Part shown: piece after piece, positions 38,332-46,618 of the stretch
How positions within the stretch are numbered: position 1 is the stretch's first letter
Layout of the letters: each line of letters starts with the position of its first letter
NCBI GenBank assembly: GCA_016124975.1
Contig: WGMP01000013.1
Location: 1 to 64,000, forward strand
From: Phycisphaera sp.
Lineage (GTDB): Bacteria; Planctomycetota; Phycisphaerae; Phycisphaerales; SM1A02
DNA length: 64,000 bases
Direction: 5' to 3'
Notes under the pieces: generated by a model
What the model was told of the DNA's origin: nothing
Seen by the model: only the letters and a program-made list of their open reading frames with translations
Database searches by the model: none
Position numbers and translations under genes: made by a program

Positions 38332-38384
38332 GAGCGGAGTCCTACGGCTTTCCTCAACAGAGCGCCCGCGATGCCCTTGTCCCG

Positions 38385-38594
38385 TCACGCGACCTTGAGT
38401 TGGTCGGTTCCGACGAAGGTCGTCTCGAGCCGAGGCTCCCCGTCCTCGAGCAGCATCGCGACGACCTCCTCGAGGTTGGCGCGCATTTCCTCGACGGTCG
38501 CGCCTTGCGCGTGCGCGCCCGTCCACCCCGGGACATGGCCTACGAAGAGCCCCGTCTGTTCGTCGCGTTCGATGATGAAGGTGAAGGATCGCAT
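38385..38594 (-). CDS. hicB: Short HicB-family antitoxin
   Basis: 69 residues from the ATG at 38594. It has the HicB core: FTFIIERDEQTGLFVGHVPG, then GATVEEMRANLEEVVAMLLE. It ends soon after (FVGTDQLKVA), without the C-terminal HTH or ribbon-helix-helix DNA-binding domain of longer HicB proteins. It probably neutralises HicA; direct autoregulation is doubtful. TACACT lies 6 nt before the ATG. An in-frame upstream start at 38642 would cross that promoter. Confidence 0.83.
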   Translation of the reverse strand: MRSFTFIIERDEQTGLFVGHVPGWTGAHAQGATVEEMRANLEEVVAMLLEDGEPRLETTFVGTDQLKVA

Positions 38595-38600
38595 TGCCGC

Positions 38601-38606
38601 AGTGTA
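38601..38606 (-). promoter_or_regulatory. Candidate -10 for hicB (leaderless), TACACT
   Basis: TACACT on the minus strand, 6 nt before the hicB ATG. The same hexamer precedes the genes at 41655, 42539 and 53856. Confidence 0.45.
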
Positions 38607-38691
38607 TCCGCGGAACAAGCGATTTCGAGAGATCGGTCGCATTCCCTAGGAGGGTCGCAAGCGACGGTGGCGTCGAGCCGAAGCCCGCCGC

Positions 38692-38697
38692 TATCCT
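38692..38697 (+). promoter_or_regulatory. Candidate -10 for the ALDH7 gene, TATCCT
   Basis: TATCCT, 10 nt before the ATG at 38708. It forms a divergent pair with the hicB hexamer about 90 bp away. Confidence 0.42.
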
Positions 38698-38707
38698 GCG
38701 CGTCCCC

Positions 38708-40261
38708 ATGGCTCCGAACATGCACCCTGTCCTCACCCGTCTCGGCCTTGCGAATCATCCGCGCCTTTGCGCGCCCGGCACCGCGAACTCGGTGACGAGC
38801 GACAACCCAGCGACCGGCGAGGCGATCGCCGCCGTGCGGCTCGAGTCGCGCGCCGACTACGAGAGCGCGGTCGCGCGCGCCGTGAAGGCGCAGGCGTCGT
38901 GGCGGCAGCTGCCCGCGCCGAAGCGCGGCGAGATCGTGCGAAGGATGGGCAACGCCTTCCGCGACGCGAAGGACGCGCTCGGCGAACTCGTGTCGCTCGA
39001 GATGGGCAAGATCAAGGCCGAGGGCCTGGGTGAGGTGCAGGAGTCTGTCGACATCGCAGACTTCGCGGTCGGTCTTTCGCGGCAGCTCTACGGCCTCTCG
39101 ATGCACTCCGAGCGCCCGGGCCACCGCATGTACGAGCAGTGGCAGCCGCTCGGCGTCGTCGGCTGCATCACCGCGTTCAACTTCCCGAACGCGGTGTGGG
39201 CGTGGAACGCGATGGTCGCGGCCGTCTGTGGCGATGCGGTGATCTGGAAGCCGTCGCTCGTGACGCCGCTCGTTGCGATCGCGACGAGCGAGGTGTGCTG
39301 GAAGGTGCTGCGCGAGCAGGAACTCTGGCGCCCCGAAGGCATCGACCCCGCGGACCTCTTCCCGCTTGTGATCGGCACCGACAGCGAGGTGGGCGAACCG
39401 ATGATCGCAGACCGTCGACTGCCGCTCATCTCGGCGACGGGCTCGTGCCGCATGGGTCGCCGCGTGGGTGAGGTCGTGGCGAAGCGCCTCGGCCGCTGCC
39501 TCCTCGAACTTGGCGGCAACAACGCGATCATCGTGATGGACGACGCCGACATGGAGATGGTCGTGCGCGCGGTCCTCTTCGGCTCGGTCGGCACCGCAGG
39601 CCAGCGCTGCACGACGACGCGGCGGCTTCTCGTCCACGAGAAGGTCGTCGACGACCTCTGCGCGCGCCTCGCGAAGGCGTACAAGAGCGTCCCGATCGGC
39701 GACCCGCTCGCTGCGGGGACGCTGATGGGCCCGCTTGTCAACAAGCAGGCGGTCGCGGGCATGCGCCACGCGTGCGTCGAGGCCGAGAAGGAAGGCTGCA
39801 CGCTGCTTGCGGGCGGCGTCGCCGGCATCGAGCGCTTCGCGTCGAAGGCGGGCAACTTCGTCGAGCCGACGCTCTACCGCGTGCCGATGGGCGCGCGGCC
39901 CAAGATCTGCTGCGAGGAGACCTTTGCGCCGATCCTCTATGTCTATTCGGTCGCGAGCCTTGACGAGGCGATCGAGATCCAGAACGGCGTCGACCAAGGG
40001 CTCTCGAGCGCGATCTTCACGCTCAACATGCGCTCGGCCGAGCGGTTCCTCTCGACCGAGGGCTCGGACTGCGGTATCGCGAATGTGAACATCGGCACCT
40101 CGGGCGCCGAGATCGGCGGCGCGTTCGGCGGCGAGAAGGACACGGGCGGTGGCCGCGAGTCGGGCTCGGACAGCTGGAAGCAGTACATGCGCCGCCAGAC
40201 CTGCACGATCAACTGGTCGAAGGACCTGCCGCTGGCGCAGGGGATCAAGTTCGACGTGTGA
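38708..40261 (+). CDS. ALDH7-family aldehyde dehydrogenase (aminoadipate-semialdehyde/antiquitin type)
   Basis: 517 residues. NAD-dependent aldehyde oxidation; the family oxidises alpha-aminoadipic semialdehyde (piperideine-6-carboxylate) in lysine breakdown. Visible are the NAD fold (VVGCITAFNFPNAVWAWNAM), the catalytic Glu in LLELGGNNA, the catalytic Cys in GTAGQRCTTTRR, and the ALDH7-type C-terminus (GAEIGGAFGGEKDTGGGRES, then WKQYMRRQTCTINWS). The ATG at 38708 is 10 nt from a -10 hexamer and has no Shine-Dalgarno. The frame is open further upstream, but that part overlaps the hicB promoter region and is not conserved-looking. No other lysine-pathway gene is nearby. Confidence 0.92.
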   Translation: MAPNMHPVLTRLGLANHPRLCAPGTANSVTSDNPATGEAIAAVRLESRADYESAVARAVKAQASWRQLPAPKRGEIVRRMGNAFRDAKDALGELVSLEMGKIKAEGLGEVQESVDIADFAVGLSRQLYGLSMHSERPGHRMYEQWQPLGVVGCITAFNFPNAVWAWNAMVAAVCGDAVIWKPSLVTPLVAIATSEVCWKVLREQELWRPEGIDPADLFPLVIGTDSEVGEPMIADRRLPLISATGSCRMGRRVGEVVAKRLGRCLLELGGNNAIIVMDDADMEMVVRAVLFGSVGTAGQRCTTTRRLLVHEKVVDDLCARLAKAYKSVPIGDPLAAGTLMGPLVNKQAVAGMRHACVEAEKEGCTLLAGGVAGIERFASKAGNFVEPTLYRVPMGARPKICCEETFAPILYVYSVASLDEAIEIQNGVDQGLSSAIFTLNMRSAERFLSTEGSDCGIANVNIGTSGAEIGGAFGGEKDTGGGRESGSDSWKQYMRRQTCTINWSKDLPLAQGIKFDV

Positions 40262-40290
40262 CTTCGAGGTGCTGGTTCGGATTTGGATTT

Positions 40291-40452
40291 TCTCACGGAG
40301 GCACGGAGGCACGGAGGAGGAGAGAAGGAGGAGTGGGACCGCTCCTCTTCATCTCGCCTACGCGCGGCGCGCACCGATCGAGTGACTTGGCCTCCGTGAG
40401 CCCCGTGCCTCCGTGAGAGATCATCTCCGTGAGAGACCATCTCCGTGCGAGG
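40291..40452. repeat. Inverted and tandem CACGGAGG-type repeat between convergent genes
   Basis: TCTCACGGAGGCACGG at 40291-40306 has a perfect 16-bp inverse copy at 40403-40418, with about 96 nt between. The left arm continues as tandem GCACGGAG units. The right arm is followed by 16-bp tandem copies of CTCCGTGAGAGATCAT (40409-40424, 40425-40440, partial at 40441). It may act as a bidirectional RNA hairpin for the convergent aldehyde dehydrogenase and thiG transcripts, or be a dispersed intergenic repeat. Confidence 0.85.
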
Positions 40453-40471
40453 CCCCGCGGGTTGGCGCAGA

Positions 40472-41341
40472 TCACTCGCCGGGGATGGTGAGCGACGCGA
40501 TCGAGCCCTCCCACGGGCTCGACGCGCTTGCGTGCAGCTTCTTTCCGATGCGGCCGCTGCGCGCGCCGTGGTAGCCGCTCTCGAGCGCGAGGCGCATCGC
40601 GTGCGCCATGCGCACGGGGTCCTGCGCGTGGGCGATGCCTGTGTTCAAGAGCACGCCGTCTGCGCCGAGTTCCATCGCAAGCGTCACATCGCTCGGAGTG
40701 CCGACGCCTGCGTCGACGATGACGGGGTACGACGGGTCACCGCCGGCAGACTTGGCCTTCAGAAGCTCGAGAATCAGCGCGATGTTCGCTGGGTTCGCGA
40801 CGCCGCGGCCCGAACCGATCGGGCTTCCCGCGGGCATCACGCTCGCGGCGCCCGCGTCGCGCAGCCGCACGGCCATGATCGGGTCGTCGCTCGAGTAGCA
40901 CAGGACGCAGAACCCGTCCTTCACGAGTTCGCGGCATGCCTCGAGCGTGCCGACCGGATCGGGGAGCAGCGTCTTCTTGTCGCCGAGCACCTCGAGCTTG
41001 ACCCAGTGCTTGCCTGGGTTGTCGACCGAATCGAGGATCTCGCGCCCAAGCCTCGCCACGCGCACGGCGTCCTCGGCGCTGAAGCAGCCCGCCGTGTTCG
41101 GCAGGATCGTGTAGCGCGCAAGGTCGAGGTGGTCGAGGAGCGACCGGCCCTGCGCGTCGACGAGCCGCTCGCGGCGCACAGCGACGGTCACCGCGTCGCA
41201 GCCGCTCGCGTCGAGCGCGCGCTGCATCGTTTCATAGTCGCGGTACTTGCCCGTGCCGACGACCAGGCGGTTCTTGAGCGTGAACGAGCCGACGGTGAGC
41301 GGCGGGATGGCAAACGAGGGAGATTGGGCGGTTGCGGACAT
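40472..41341 (-). CDS. thiG: Thiazole synthase ThiG
   Basis: 289 residues. ThiG builds the thiazole phosphate of thiamine from deoxyxylulose phosphate, dehydroglycine and ThiS thiocarboxylate. Hallmarks: [20 protein letters not shown], the Schiff-base Lys in [20 protein letters not shown], and a phosphate-binding loop [20 protein letters not shown] with [12 protein letters not shown]. It lies 51 bp downstream of thiS on the same strand. Confidence 0.96.
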   Translation of the reverse strand: MSATAQSPSFAIPPLTVGSFTLKNRLVVGTGKYRDYETMQRALDASGCDAVTVAVRRERLVDAQGRSLLDHLDLARYTILPNTAGCFSAEDAVRVARLGREILDSVDNPGKHWVKLEVLGDKKTLLPDPVGTLEACRELVKDGFCVLCYSSDDPIMAVRLRDAGAASVMPAGSPIGSGRGVANPANIALILELLKAKSAGGDPSYPVIVDAGVGTPSDVTLAMELGADGVLLNTGIAHAQDPVRMAHAMRLALESGYHGARSGRIGKKLHASASSPWEGSIASLTIPGE

Positions 41342-41392
41342 GGTGCGAAGGCGGAGGGCGGGGGCGGAGAGCTCGGGGCGGGGCGCGGGTCG

Positions 41393-41605
41393 TCATCCGC
41401 CGCCGACAAGGGTGACGATTTCGATCCGGTCGCCCTCGCGCACCTCGCGCGTGGCGTGGTCGCGCCGCGACAGCACGGCGCGGTTCACCTCGACCGCATA
41501 GGCCTTCGCGTTCGGAAGCGTGCGCGCGACGAGATCCGCGACCGTCGTCCCGGCGGACACGGTGGCAGGCTGGCCGTTCAGTTCAATGCGGATTTCGGGC
41601 GACAT
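41393..41605 (-). CDS. thiS: Sulfur carrier protein ThiS
   Basis: 70 residues, a ubiquitin-like beta-grasp protein ending in ...TLVGGG with the C-terminal Gly-Gly that is adenylated and thiocarboxylated. The N-terminus IRIELNGQPATVSAGTTVAD is typical. The ATG at 41605 is chosen over longer in-frame starts because it gives the family length. It heads thiS-thiG. TAGCAT lies 11 nt upstream. Confidence 0.9.
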   Translation of the reverse strand: MSPEIRIELNGQPATVSAGTTVADLVARTLPNAKAYAVEVNRAVLSRRDHATREVREGDRIEIVTLVGGG

Positions 41606-41616
41606 CTGGAAACGCG

Positions 41617-41622
41617 ATGCTA
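41617..41622 (-). promoter_or_regulatory. Candidate -10 for thiS, TAGCAT
   Basis: TAGCAT on the minus strand, 11 nt before the thiS ATG. The divergent lipoprotein -10 (41641-41646) lies only 18 bp away, so the two promoters must overlap. No thiamine riboswitch fits in this 49-bp gap. Confidence 0.33.
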
Positions 41623-41640
41623 TGCGGAAAGCGCGCAGCC

Positions 41641-41646
41641 TACACT
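41641..41646 (+). promoter_or_regulatory. Candidate -10 for the lipoprotein gene, TACACT
   Basis: TACACT, 8 nt before the ATG at 41655, with no Shine-Dalgarno between them. Confidence 0.45.
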
Positions 41647-41654
41647 GCGCGCCG

Positions 41655-42458
41655 ATGCGATTCGCCCCCGCAACAACCGTCGCCGCGCGGTTCCGCGCCG
41701 CCATTCTTGGCCTTCTTTGCGCCCTCGGGTTGCCCGCGCTGGCGGTGCTCGGCGGCTGCGCCGACCCGACCTACGACACCTCGACCCCGACGGCGCTCCT
41801 CGACTCGATGCAGCGCGCGGTCAAGGAAGGGCGCTACCAGGATCTCCCGCAGTTCATCGAGGTCCAGGCCCGCGACATCCAGTTCGACGACGGCGTCACC
41901 GAGGAGAGCGCGATCGGCGATGTGAAGGCGAAGCTCTCCGACATGCTCGGCCAGCTCGGCCGCGTCTCCGAGAAGCTCAAGCCGCTCGTCGAGAAGGACA
42001 AGAAGAAGGCGAAGACCGAAGCCCAGCGCATGTCCGACCGCTTCGGGTTCGGTCCGATCGTCGAGCGCATCATGACCGAGCCCTTCGCGGTGCTCGACGA
42101 GTCGCGCGACAAGCTCGAGGCGGAGGACCTCGGCGACGGCACCGCCGCCCTCACCTACGAGGGCGACCCGATCGCGGGCGGATTCGTGGCGATGATCGAG
42201 ACGGGCGACGGCTGGCGCGTGACCGTGCCGCTCGAGCTCGTCCAGTCGAACGAGTTCTGGCCGCAGACGCGCCACGAGTGGGCGGTGATCGCAAGCCTCA
42301 TGCTCGCCATGGAGAACTCGCTCTCGATGTTCGAGGCGGAGCTCGACACGGGAAAGTTCAAGACGCTCGACCAGGCCAGCGAACGCGTCGGTCGCCTCCT
42401 CGGCGAGAGCGTGATCGTGCAGAGCGTGATCTACGCGTCGATGAAGCAGAAGGACTGA
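41655..42458 (+). CDS. Putative lipoprotein of unknown function
   Basis: 267 residues. The signal peptide ends in the lipobox AVLGGC (Cys about 35). The mature protein is mostly helical, with a charged Lys-rich segment (KLKPLVEKDKKKAKTEAQRM) and a beta-rich centre (GTAALTYEGDPIAGGFVAMI, ETGDGWRVTVPLELV), reminiscent of lipoproteins with a DUF4878/NTF2-like fold, though I cannot assign it. It begins a rightward run of genes to 46618. The ATG at 41655 is set by the lipobox and the -10. Confidence 0.68.
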   Translation: MRFAPATTVAARFRAAILGLLCALGLPALAVLGGCADPTYDTSTPTALLDSMQRAVKEGRYQDLPQFIEVQARDIQFDDGVTEESAIGDVKAKLSDMLGQLGRVSEKLKPLVEKDKKKAKTEAQRMSDRFGFGPIVERIMTEPFAVLDESRDKLEAEDLGDGTAALTYEGDPIAGGFVAMIETGDGWRVTVPLELVQSNEFWPQTRHEWAVIASLMLAMENSLSMFEAELDTGKFKTLDQASERVGRLLGESVIVQSVIYASMKQKD

Positions 42459-42525
42459 ACACGGCACGCGCGAGCGAGGCCGGTCATGGCGCGGCCGCAC
42501 ACGAAGCACCGTCGGCGCAATGGTC

Positions 42526-42531
42526 TACACT
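42526..42531 (+). promoter_or_regulatory. Candidate -10 for the NHL gene (leaderless), TACACT
   Basis: TACACT, 7 nt before the ATG at 42539. This is one of the clearest leaderless arrangements in the window. Confidence 0.47.
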
Positions 42532-42538
42532 CCGCGCC

Positions 42539-44635
42539 ATGCGGCCAGCGCCCGATCTCTCGGCAATCATCCTGCGCGCGTTTCTCGTCGCTTCGACGCT
42601 TGCGCTCTCGCCCTGCGTCCGTGCGGGCGAGGTCGCGGCCACGCGCGGTGCGCCGAGCGCCTCGCAGAGCTGCCCGCAGGGTGGAGAGCATGTGGCGACG
42701 CTCGCGGACCTGCGCGGAGCATCTGGCGTGGCGTTCGTCGGCGAGCGCCTGCTCGTCGCGGTCCCCGAGTCGCTCGCGGGGCGTTCGCTCGGCCCGTCGG
42801 TCGTCTCGGCGAATCCCGCGGACCCTTCCGCTGCGGCCGTCGCGCTTTCCCTTGAGGGCGCAGCGCCCGTGGCGTGGGCGTCCGATGTCGCAGTGGCGGA
42901 TGACGGCGCGGTCGCCGTCGCCGATCTCGGGGGCGGCGTTGTCGTGCGCGACGCGGCGGGAGCCGCGCGGACGATCGCGGCCGACCTTCTCCGCCGCCCG
43001 ACGGCCCTCGCGTGGGTCGGCGAGCAGCTCGCCGTGTCCGACGCGCTTCTGAAGGCGGTCGTCCTCGTCGACCGCGGCGGCCGCGAGGTCGCGCGCGTCG
43101 GCTCGGGGCTGTTCATCGAGCCCGCTGGGATCGCGGTCGACCCGCGCGGCGCCCTCTGGATCGCGGATCGCCTGGCGAACTGCCTGTGGCGCGTCGATCG
43201 CGGCGCAGACGGCGGCTACGCTGGCGCTGCGCCGCGCCCGATCGGGGAACGCGGCGCGGGACCAGGGCAGTTCAGCGCGCCGCGCGACGTCGCGGTCCTC
43301 TCGCGCGGCGACTCGTGGTGCCTCCTCGTCGCAGACGAACTCAACCACCGCATCCAGTCGCTCACGGCCGACGGCGCGAGCGTGGGCTTCTTCGGCATGC
43401 ACGCGCTGATTCCGCGGCAGGGGGAGGGGCGGATCCACTACCCCGTGTCGCTCGCGGTCGCGCCCGACGGCGCGCACATCGCGGTCGCGGAGGCGTTCGA
43501 GGACCGCGTGCAGATCCTGAGGCTGAAGGACGAGCCCGACGAACTCGATCCTTCGCTCGGCGCGATCACCTCGATCTCGAGCCACTTCGGCGGCGAGAGC
43601 GCGGGTGCGGGCGGCTTGCTCATCGTGGTCGACGTGGAGTCGCAGGGCGTTGCCATCATGGATGCGCGCGGCACGCCGCCGTTGCACATCGCGATCGTCG
43701 GAGGAAGCGGGGCGCTTCCCGCGCGATTCGGCGAGGTGGCGGCGCTCGCCCTCGACGGCGGAGACGACCGCCTCTATGTCGCAGATCGCGTGCGCGGCGT
43801 GATCGATGTCGTCGCGCTCGACTGGAACCGCGAGCAGGCGCCGATCATCGACATGTTCATGTCGCGCCTCGCGCGATCGATGAGCCTCGCGCGGCTCGCG
43901 CCGCTCGGGGCGGCGGCTGGCCGCGCCGACTGGCGCACGCCCGACCCGTCCGACATGCTCGTCGGCGCGCAGGCGGGCGGCGCGGGCGAGCTCGTCATCC
44001 TCGACCGCGCGAACCTCGGCGTCGTCTTCACATCGACGCGCCTCGAGGGCGGCCGCTTCGAGCCGCTGCCAGGCGAGGCGCGCATGCCGAGCGAGATCGC
44101 GCGCGCGGCCGACGGCACGCTCGTCGTCACGGATCCTGTCGCGGGGCTCCTGTTCCTCCGCAACCCGAACGGGCAGTGGCTTCCCTTCTCAGGCCCGTCG
44201 CGCGCCGAGGGCGATGGCGGCGAGCCATTGCGATTCCTGCGCCCGAGCGGGGTGGCGGTGGTGTCGGGCGCGACGATCGTGACCGATGCTGCGCTCGATG
44301 CGTGCGTCGTCGTCGAAGGCGGACGCATGCGCCTCGTCGGCGCGCGCGGCGTGCTCGACGAACAGTTCTACGACCCGCAGAGCATCTCGGAGTCGCCGAA
44401 CGGCCACATCGTGATCGACCGCGGCAACCACCGCTTCCAGCGCTTCGGCGCGAAGGACGGCGACCTCTTCGCGTGGAACATGACGGGCGGCCTCGGCCGA
44501 TACTTCGAGCGCAAGCGGCGCGGTTCGCCAGGCGCGCCGCCGAGGCTTGACGCGCCACCGAGGCTCGACCCGCCTCCCGCGTCGCCCGCAACCGATGGCG
44601 CGACGGACGCGAACACGGAGCCAACCCCGCGATGA
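42539..44635 (+). CDS. Secreted NHL-repeat (beta-propeller) protein
   Basis: 698 residues. A signal peptide (FLVASTLALSPCVRA) is followed by at least six NHL/SMP-30-like blades, for example LFIEPAGIAVDPRGALWIAD, QFSAPRDVAVLSRGDSWCLL, IHYPVSLAVAPDGAHIAVAE and the last QFYDPQSISESPNGHIVIDR. Such propellers bind proteins or ligands outside the cell. The C-terminus is Pro/Arg-rich. Its stop overlaps the ATG of the next gene (ATGA), so it is coupled to a YtkA-like lipoprotein and, through it, to a di-heme peroxidase. No enzyme motif was seen. Confidence 0.82.
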   Translation: MRPAPDLSAIILRAFLVASTLALSPCVRAGEVAATRGAPSASQSCPQGGEHVATLADLRGASGVAFVGERLLVAVPESLAGRSLGPSVVSANPADPSAAAVALSLEGAAPVAWASDVAVADDGAVAVADLGGGVVVRDAAGAARTIAADLLRRPTALAWVGEQLAVSDALLKAVVLVDRGGREVARVGSGLFIEPAGIAVDPRGALWIADRLANCLWRVDRGADGGYAGAAPRPIGERGAGPGQFSAPRDVAVLSRGDSWCLLVADELNHRIQSLTADGASVGFFGMHALIPRQGEGRIHYPVSLAVAPDGAHIAVAEAFEDRVQILRLKDEPDELDPSLGAITSISSHFGGESAGAGGLLIVVDVESQGVAIMDARGTPPLHIAIVGGSGALPARFGEVAALALDGGDDRLYVADRVRGVIDVVALDWNREQAPIIDMFMSRLARSMSLARLAPLGAAAGRADWRTPDPSDMLVGAQAGGAGELVILDRANLGVVFTSTRLEGGRFEPLPGEARMPSEIARAADGTLVVTDPVAGLLFLRNPNGQWLPFSGPSRAEGDGGEPLRFLRPSGVAVVSGATIVTDAALDACVVVEGGRMRLVGARGVLDEQFYDPQSISESPNGHIVIDRGNHRFQRFGAKDGDLFAWNMTGGLGRYFERKRRGSPGAPPRLDAPPRLDPPPASPATDGATDANTEPTPR

Positions 44636-45228
44636 CCGATCCCGACACTTCATCGACGCCGGCGAACCTGCTGCAGCCGTTTGGCGCGCCCGCTGTGATC
44701 GCGGCCGTCGCGCTCGCCACGGCGACGCTCATCGGCTGCGAGGAGCGCGGCGCCGTCACAACGCCGCCAGCTCGGGCCACGGAGCCCGTCGCGCCATCCG
44801 CGACTGCAGCGCCCGCCGCGCTTCCCGCCGAACTTCCCGCCGAACTGCACGCCGCGTGGCGCGCGGCGCGCGCGTGCGTCCTGACAGATCAGGCCCGCTG
44901 GGCGCGCAGCGCAGACGGCACCTACATCGTGCTGTGGGAGCCCGTCGATGGCGCGATTCCCGAGTCGGAGCCTTTCGCGGTCGCGATTGGCGTCGCGCGC
45001 GTCGATGGCCGCGCGCTCGCCGACGACGCCGTCGTCGGCTTCGATGCCGAGATGCCGCACCACGGGCACGGCATGAACCTCGTGCCCGTCATCGAGCGCG
45101 GCGCGCAGGCAGGGGCCTTCACGGCCTCGGGCGTCCTGCTGCACATGCCCGGACGCTGGGTGATCGCGGTCGATGTCTCCGAAGATGGAATCCTCGAACG
45201 GGCGCAATGGGATGCTGAGATCGAGTGA
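44632..45228 (+). CDS. YtkA/FixH-like lipoprotein
   Basis: 198 residues. A hydrophobic N-terminal segment ends in ATLIGC (Cys about 36), a lipobox. The C-terminal domain carries the YtkA/FixH-like pattern: AEMPHHGHGMNLVPVIERG, then FTASGVLLHMPGRWVIAVDV, with His/Met-rich loops that in related proteins bind copper. It overlaps the NHL gene by 4 bp and the peroxidase gene by 17 bp. Probably a small copper- or redox-related accessory of that operon (inference). Confidence 0.75.
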   Translation: MTDPDTSSTPANLLQPFGAPAVIAAVALATATLIGCEERGAVTTPPARATEPVAPSATAAPAALPAELPAELHAAWRAARACVLTDQARWARSADGTYIVLWEPVDGAIPESEPFAVAIGVARVDGRALADDAVVGFDAEMPHHGHGMNLVPVIERGAQAGAFTASGVLLHMPGRWVIAVDVSEDGILERAQWDAEIE

Positions 45229-46618
45229 GCGGTCGATCGTGGTTCGCGCCACGCGCGCGGTCGCGTCCCTCGCGGCCGCCGCGCTCGTCGTGGCCCCGTC
45301 CGACGCCGCGCCGCAGGCGATTCCGCCCGAGCGGCTGCCGGCGGAGCTCTCGCATCTCACGGCCGAGGAAGTCGCCCGCATCGCGCGCATGTCGCCGCTG
45401 CCCGCGGTTCCCGCGGATCCGACGAACCGCTGGGCCGACGACGAGGCCGCCGCAGAGCTCGGCCACCATCTCTTCTTCGACACGCGCATCTCCCCGAAGG
45501 GCGTCTCCTGCGCCACCTGCCACGAGCCTGCGCGCTTCTTCACCGATGGCCGCGCGCTCGCGCAGGGCGTCGGCACGGCGCGCCGCAACGCGCCGACGGT
45601 CGTCGACTCCGCGCGCCGCCGATGGGTCGGCTGGGACGGGAAGTTCGACTCGCTCTGGTCGCAAGCGCTCTCGCCGATCGAGCACCCCGACGAGATGGGT
45701 TCCGATCGCGCGACCTTCGTCCGCGTGGTGCGCGACGACGCTGCGCTGCGCGCGCGATATGAACGCGTCTTCGGCGCGTTCCCCGCGGATCTCGCGCGCA
45801 CCGCGGCATCCGATCCGCTGGAATCTTCCGCCGAACGGAACGCGGCGGTGGCGCGGTCGCTCGACGCGGCCACCGTGCATCTCCTGAAGGCGCTCGGCGC
45901 CTACCAGCGCAGGCTGCTGTCGGGAGAGGCCCCGATCGACCGCTTCGTGGCCGCGCTCAGGACGGCAGACGGTGGGGCTGGGCGCGCGTCGCCCGATTCC
46001 GCGGCACCGGAGATCACCGCCCTCGACGCCTCCGCGATGCGAGGCCTCGCGACCTTCGTCTCCCGCGGCGGCTGCTTCCAGTGCCACCGCGGCGCGAGCT
46101 TCACCGACGAGGAGTTCCACACGCTCGGCCTCGTCGGCGCGAACGGGCGTGTCGCGGACGACCCAGCACGGCTCGCCGCGATCGACTTCCTGCAGGCGAA
46201 TCCCTTCAACGCAGCAGGCCCGCACAGCGATGCGCCGGGCTCTCCGAAGGCCGCGATGGTGCGCGGGCTGCGGCGCTCGGGCGAACTGTTCGGACAGTTC
46301 CGCACGCCGCCGTTGCGCGGCGTGGCCGACACCGCGCCGTACATGCACGACGGGCGCTTCGACTCGCTCGAGGCGGTCGTCCGCTTCTACGACACCCTCG
46401 AGGGCTCGAACCCCGTCGGGCATCACGGCGAGATGGTCCTCGAGCCGCTCGAGCTCGGCGAAGCGGGGCGCGCCGATCTCATTGCGTTCCTCCGGGCGCT
46501 GTCGCCGACCCCGCCGAAGGCTGGCGACCCCGCCGCGCGCTGGTGGTCACCCCCGAAGGACCTCGCGGACGCGGGGGCGAAGACAGGGCGGCCCGCCGCG
46601 GCCGATTCCGCCCCATAA
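45212..46618 (+). CDS. Di-heme cytochrome c peroxidase / MauG family protein
   Basis: 468 residues. Two covalent heme sites: CATCH at residues 100-104 and CFQCH at 288-292. The conserved FDTRISPKGVSCATCHEPAR and FRTPPLRGVADTAPYMHDGR segments fit the CcpA/MauG family, which reduces H2O2 or carries out protein oxidation in the periplasm. The signal peptide is AVASLAAAALVVAPSDAA. The ATG at 45212 lies inside the previous gene; a start at 45173 is less likely. A 6-bp stem (CCGCCC/GGGCGG, 46608-46625) spans the stop codon but lacks a T-tract. Confidence 0.92.
   Translation: MLRSSERSIVVRATRAVASLAAAALVVAPSDAAPQAIPPERLPAELSHLTAEEVARIARMSPLPAVPADPTNRWADDEAAAELGHHLFFDTRISPKGVSCATCHEPARFFTDGRALAQGVGTARRNAPTVVDSARRRWVGWDGKFDSLWSQALSPIEHPDEMGSDRATFVRVVRDDAALRARYERVFGAFPADLARTAASDPLESSAERNAAVARSLDAATVHLLKALGAYQRRLLSGEAPIDRFVAALRTADGGAGRASPDSAAPEITALDASAMRGLATFVSRGGCFQCHRGASFTDEEFHTLGLVGANGRVADDPARLAAIDFLQANPFNAAGPHSDAPGSPKAAMVRGLRRSGELFGQFRTPPLRGVADTAPYMHDGRFDSLEAVVRFYDTLEGSNPVGHHGEMVLEPLELGEAGRADLIAFLRALSPTPPKAGDPAARWWSPPKDLADAGAKTGRPAAADSAP

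Noticed and set aside
41606..41654. Thiamine (TPP) riboswitch before thiS
   Set aside because: The gap is only 49 bp and lacks the conserved CUGAGA-type THI-box elements.
40445..42538. Upstream extension of the NHL protein frame by about 700 codons
   Set aside because: It runs opposite thiG/thiS and over another lipoprotein gene; a signal peptide and a -10 box define the start at 42539.
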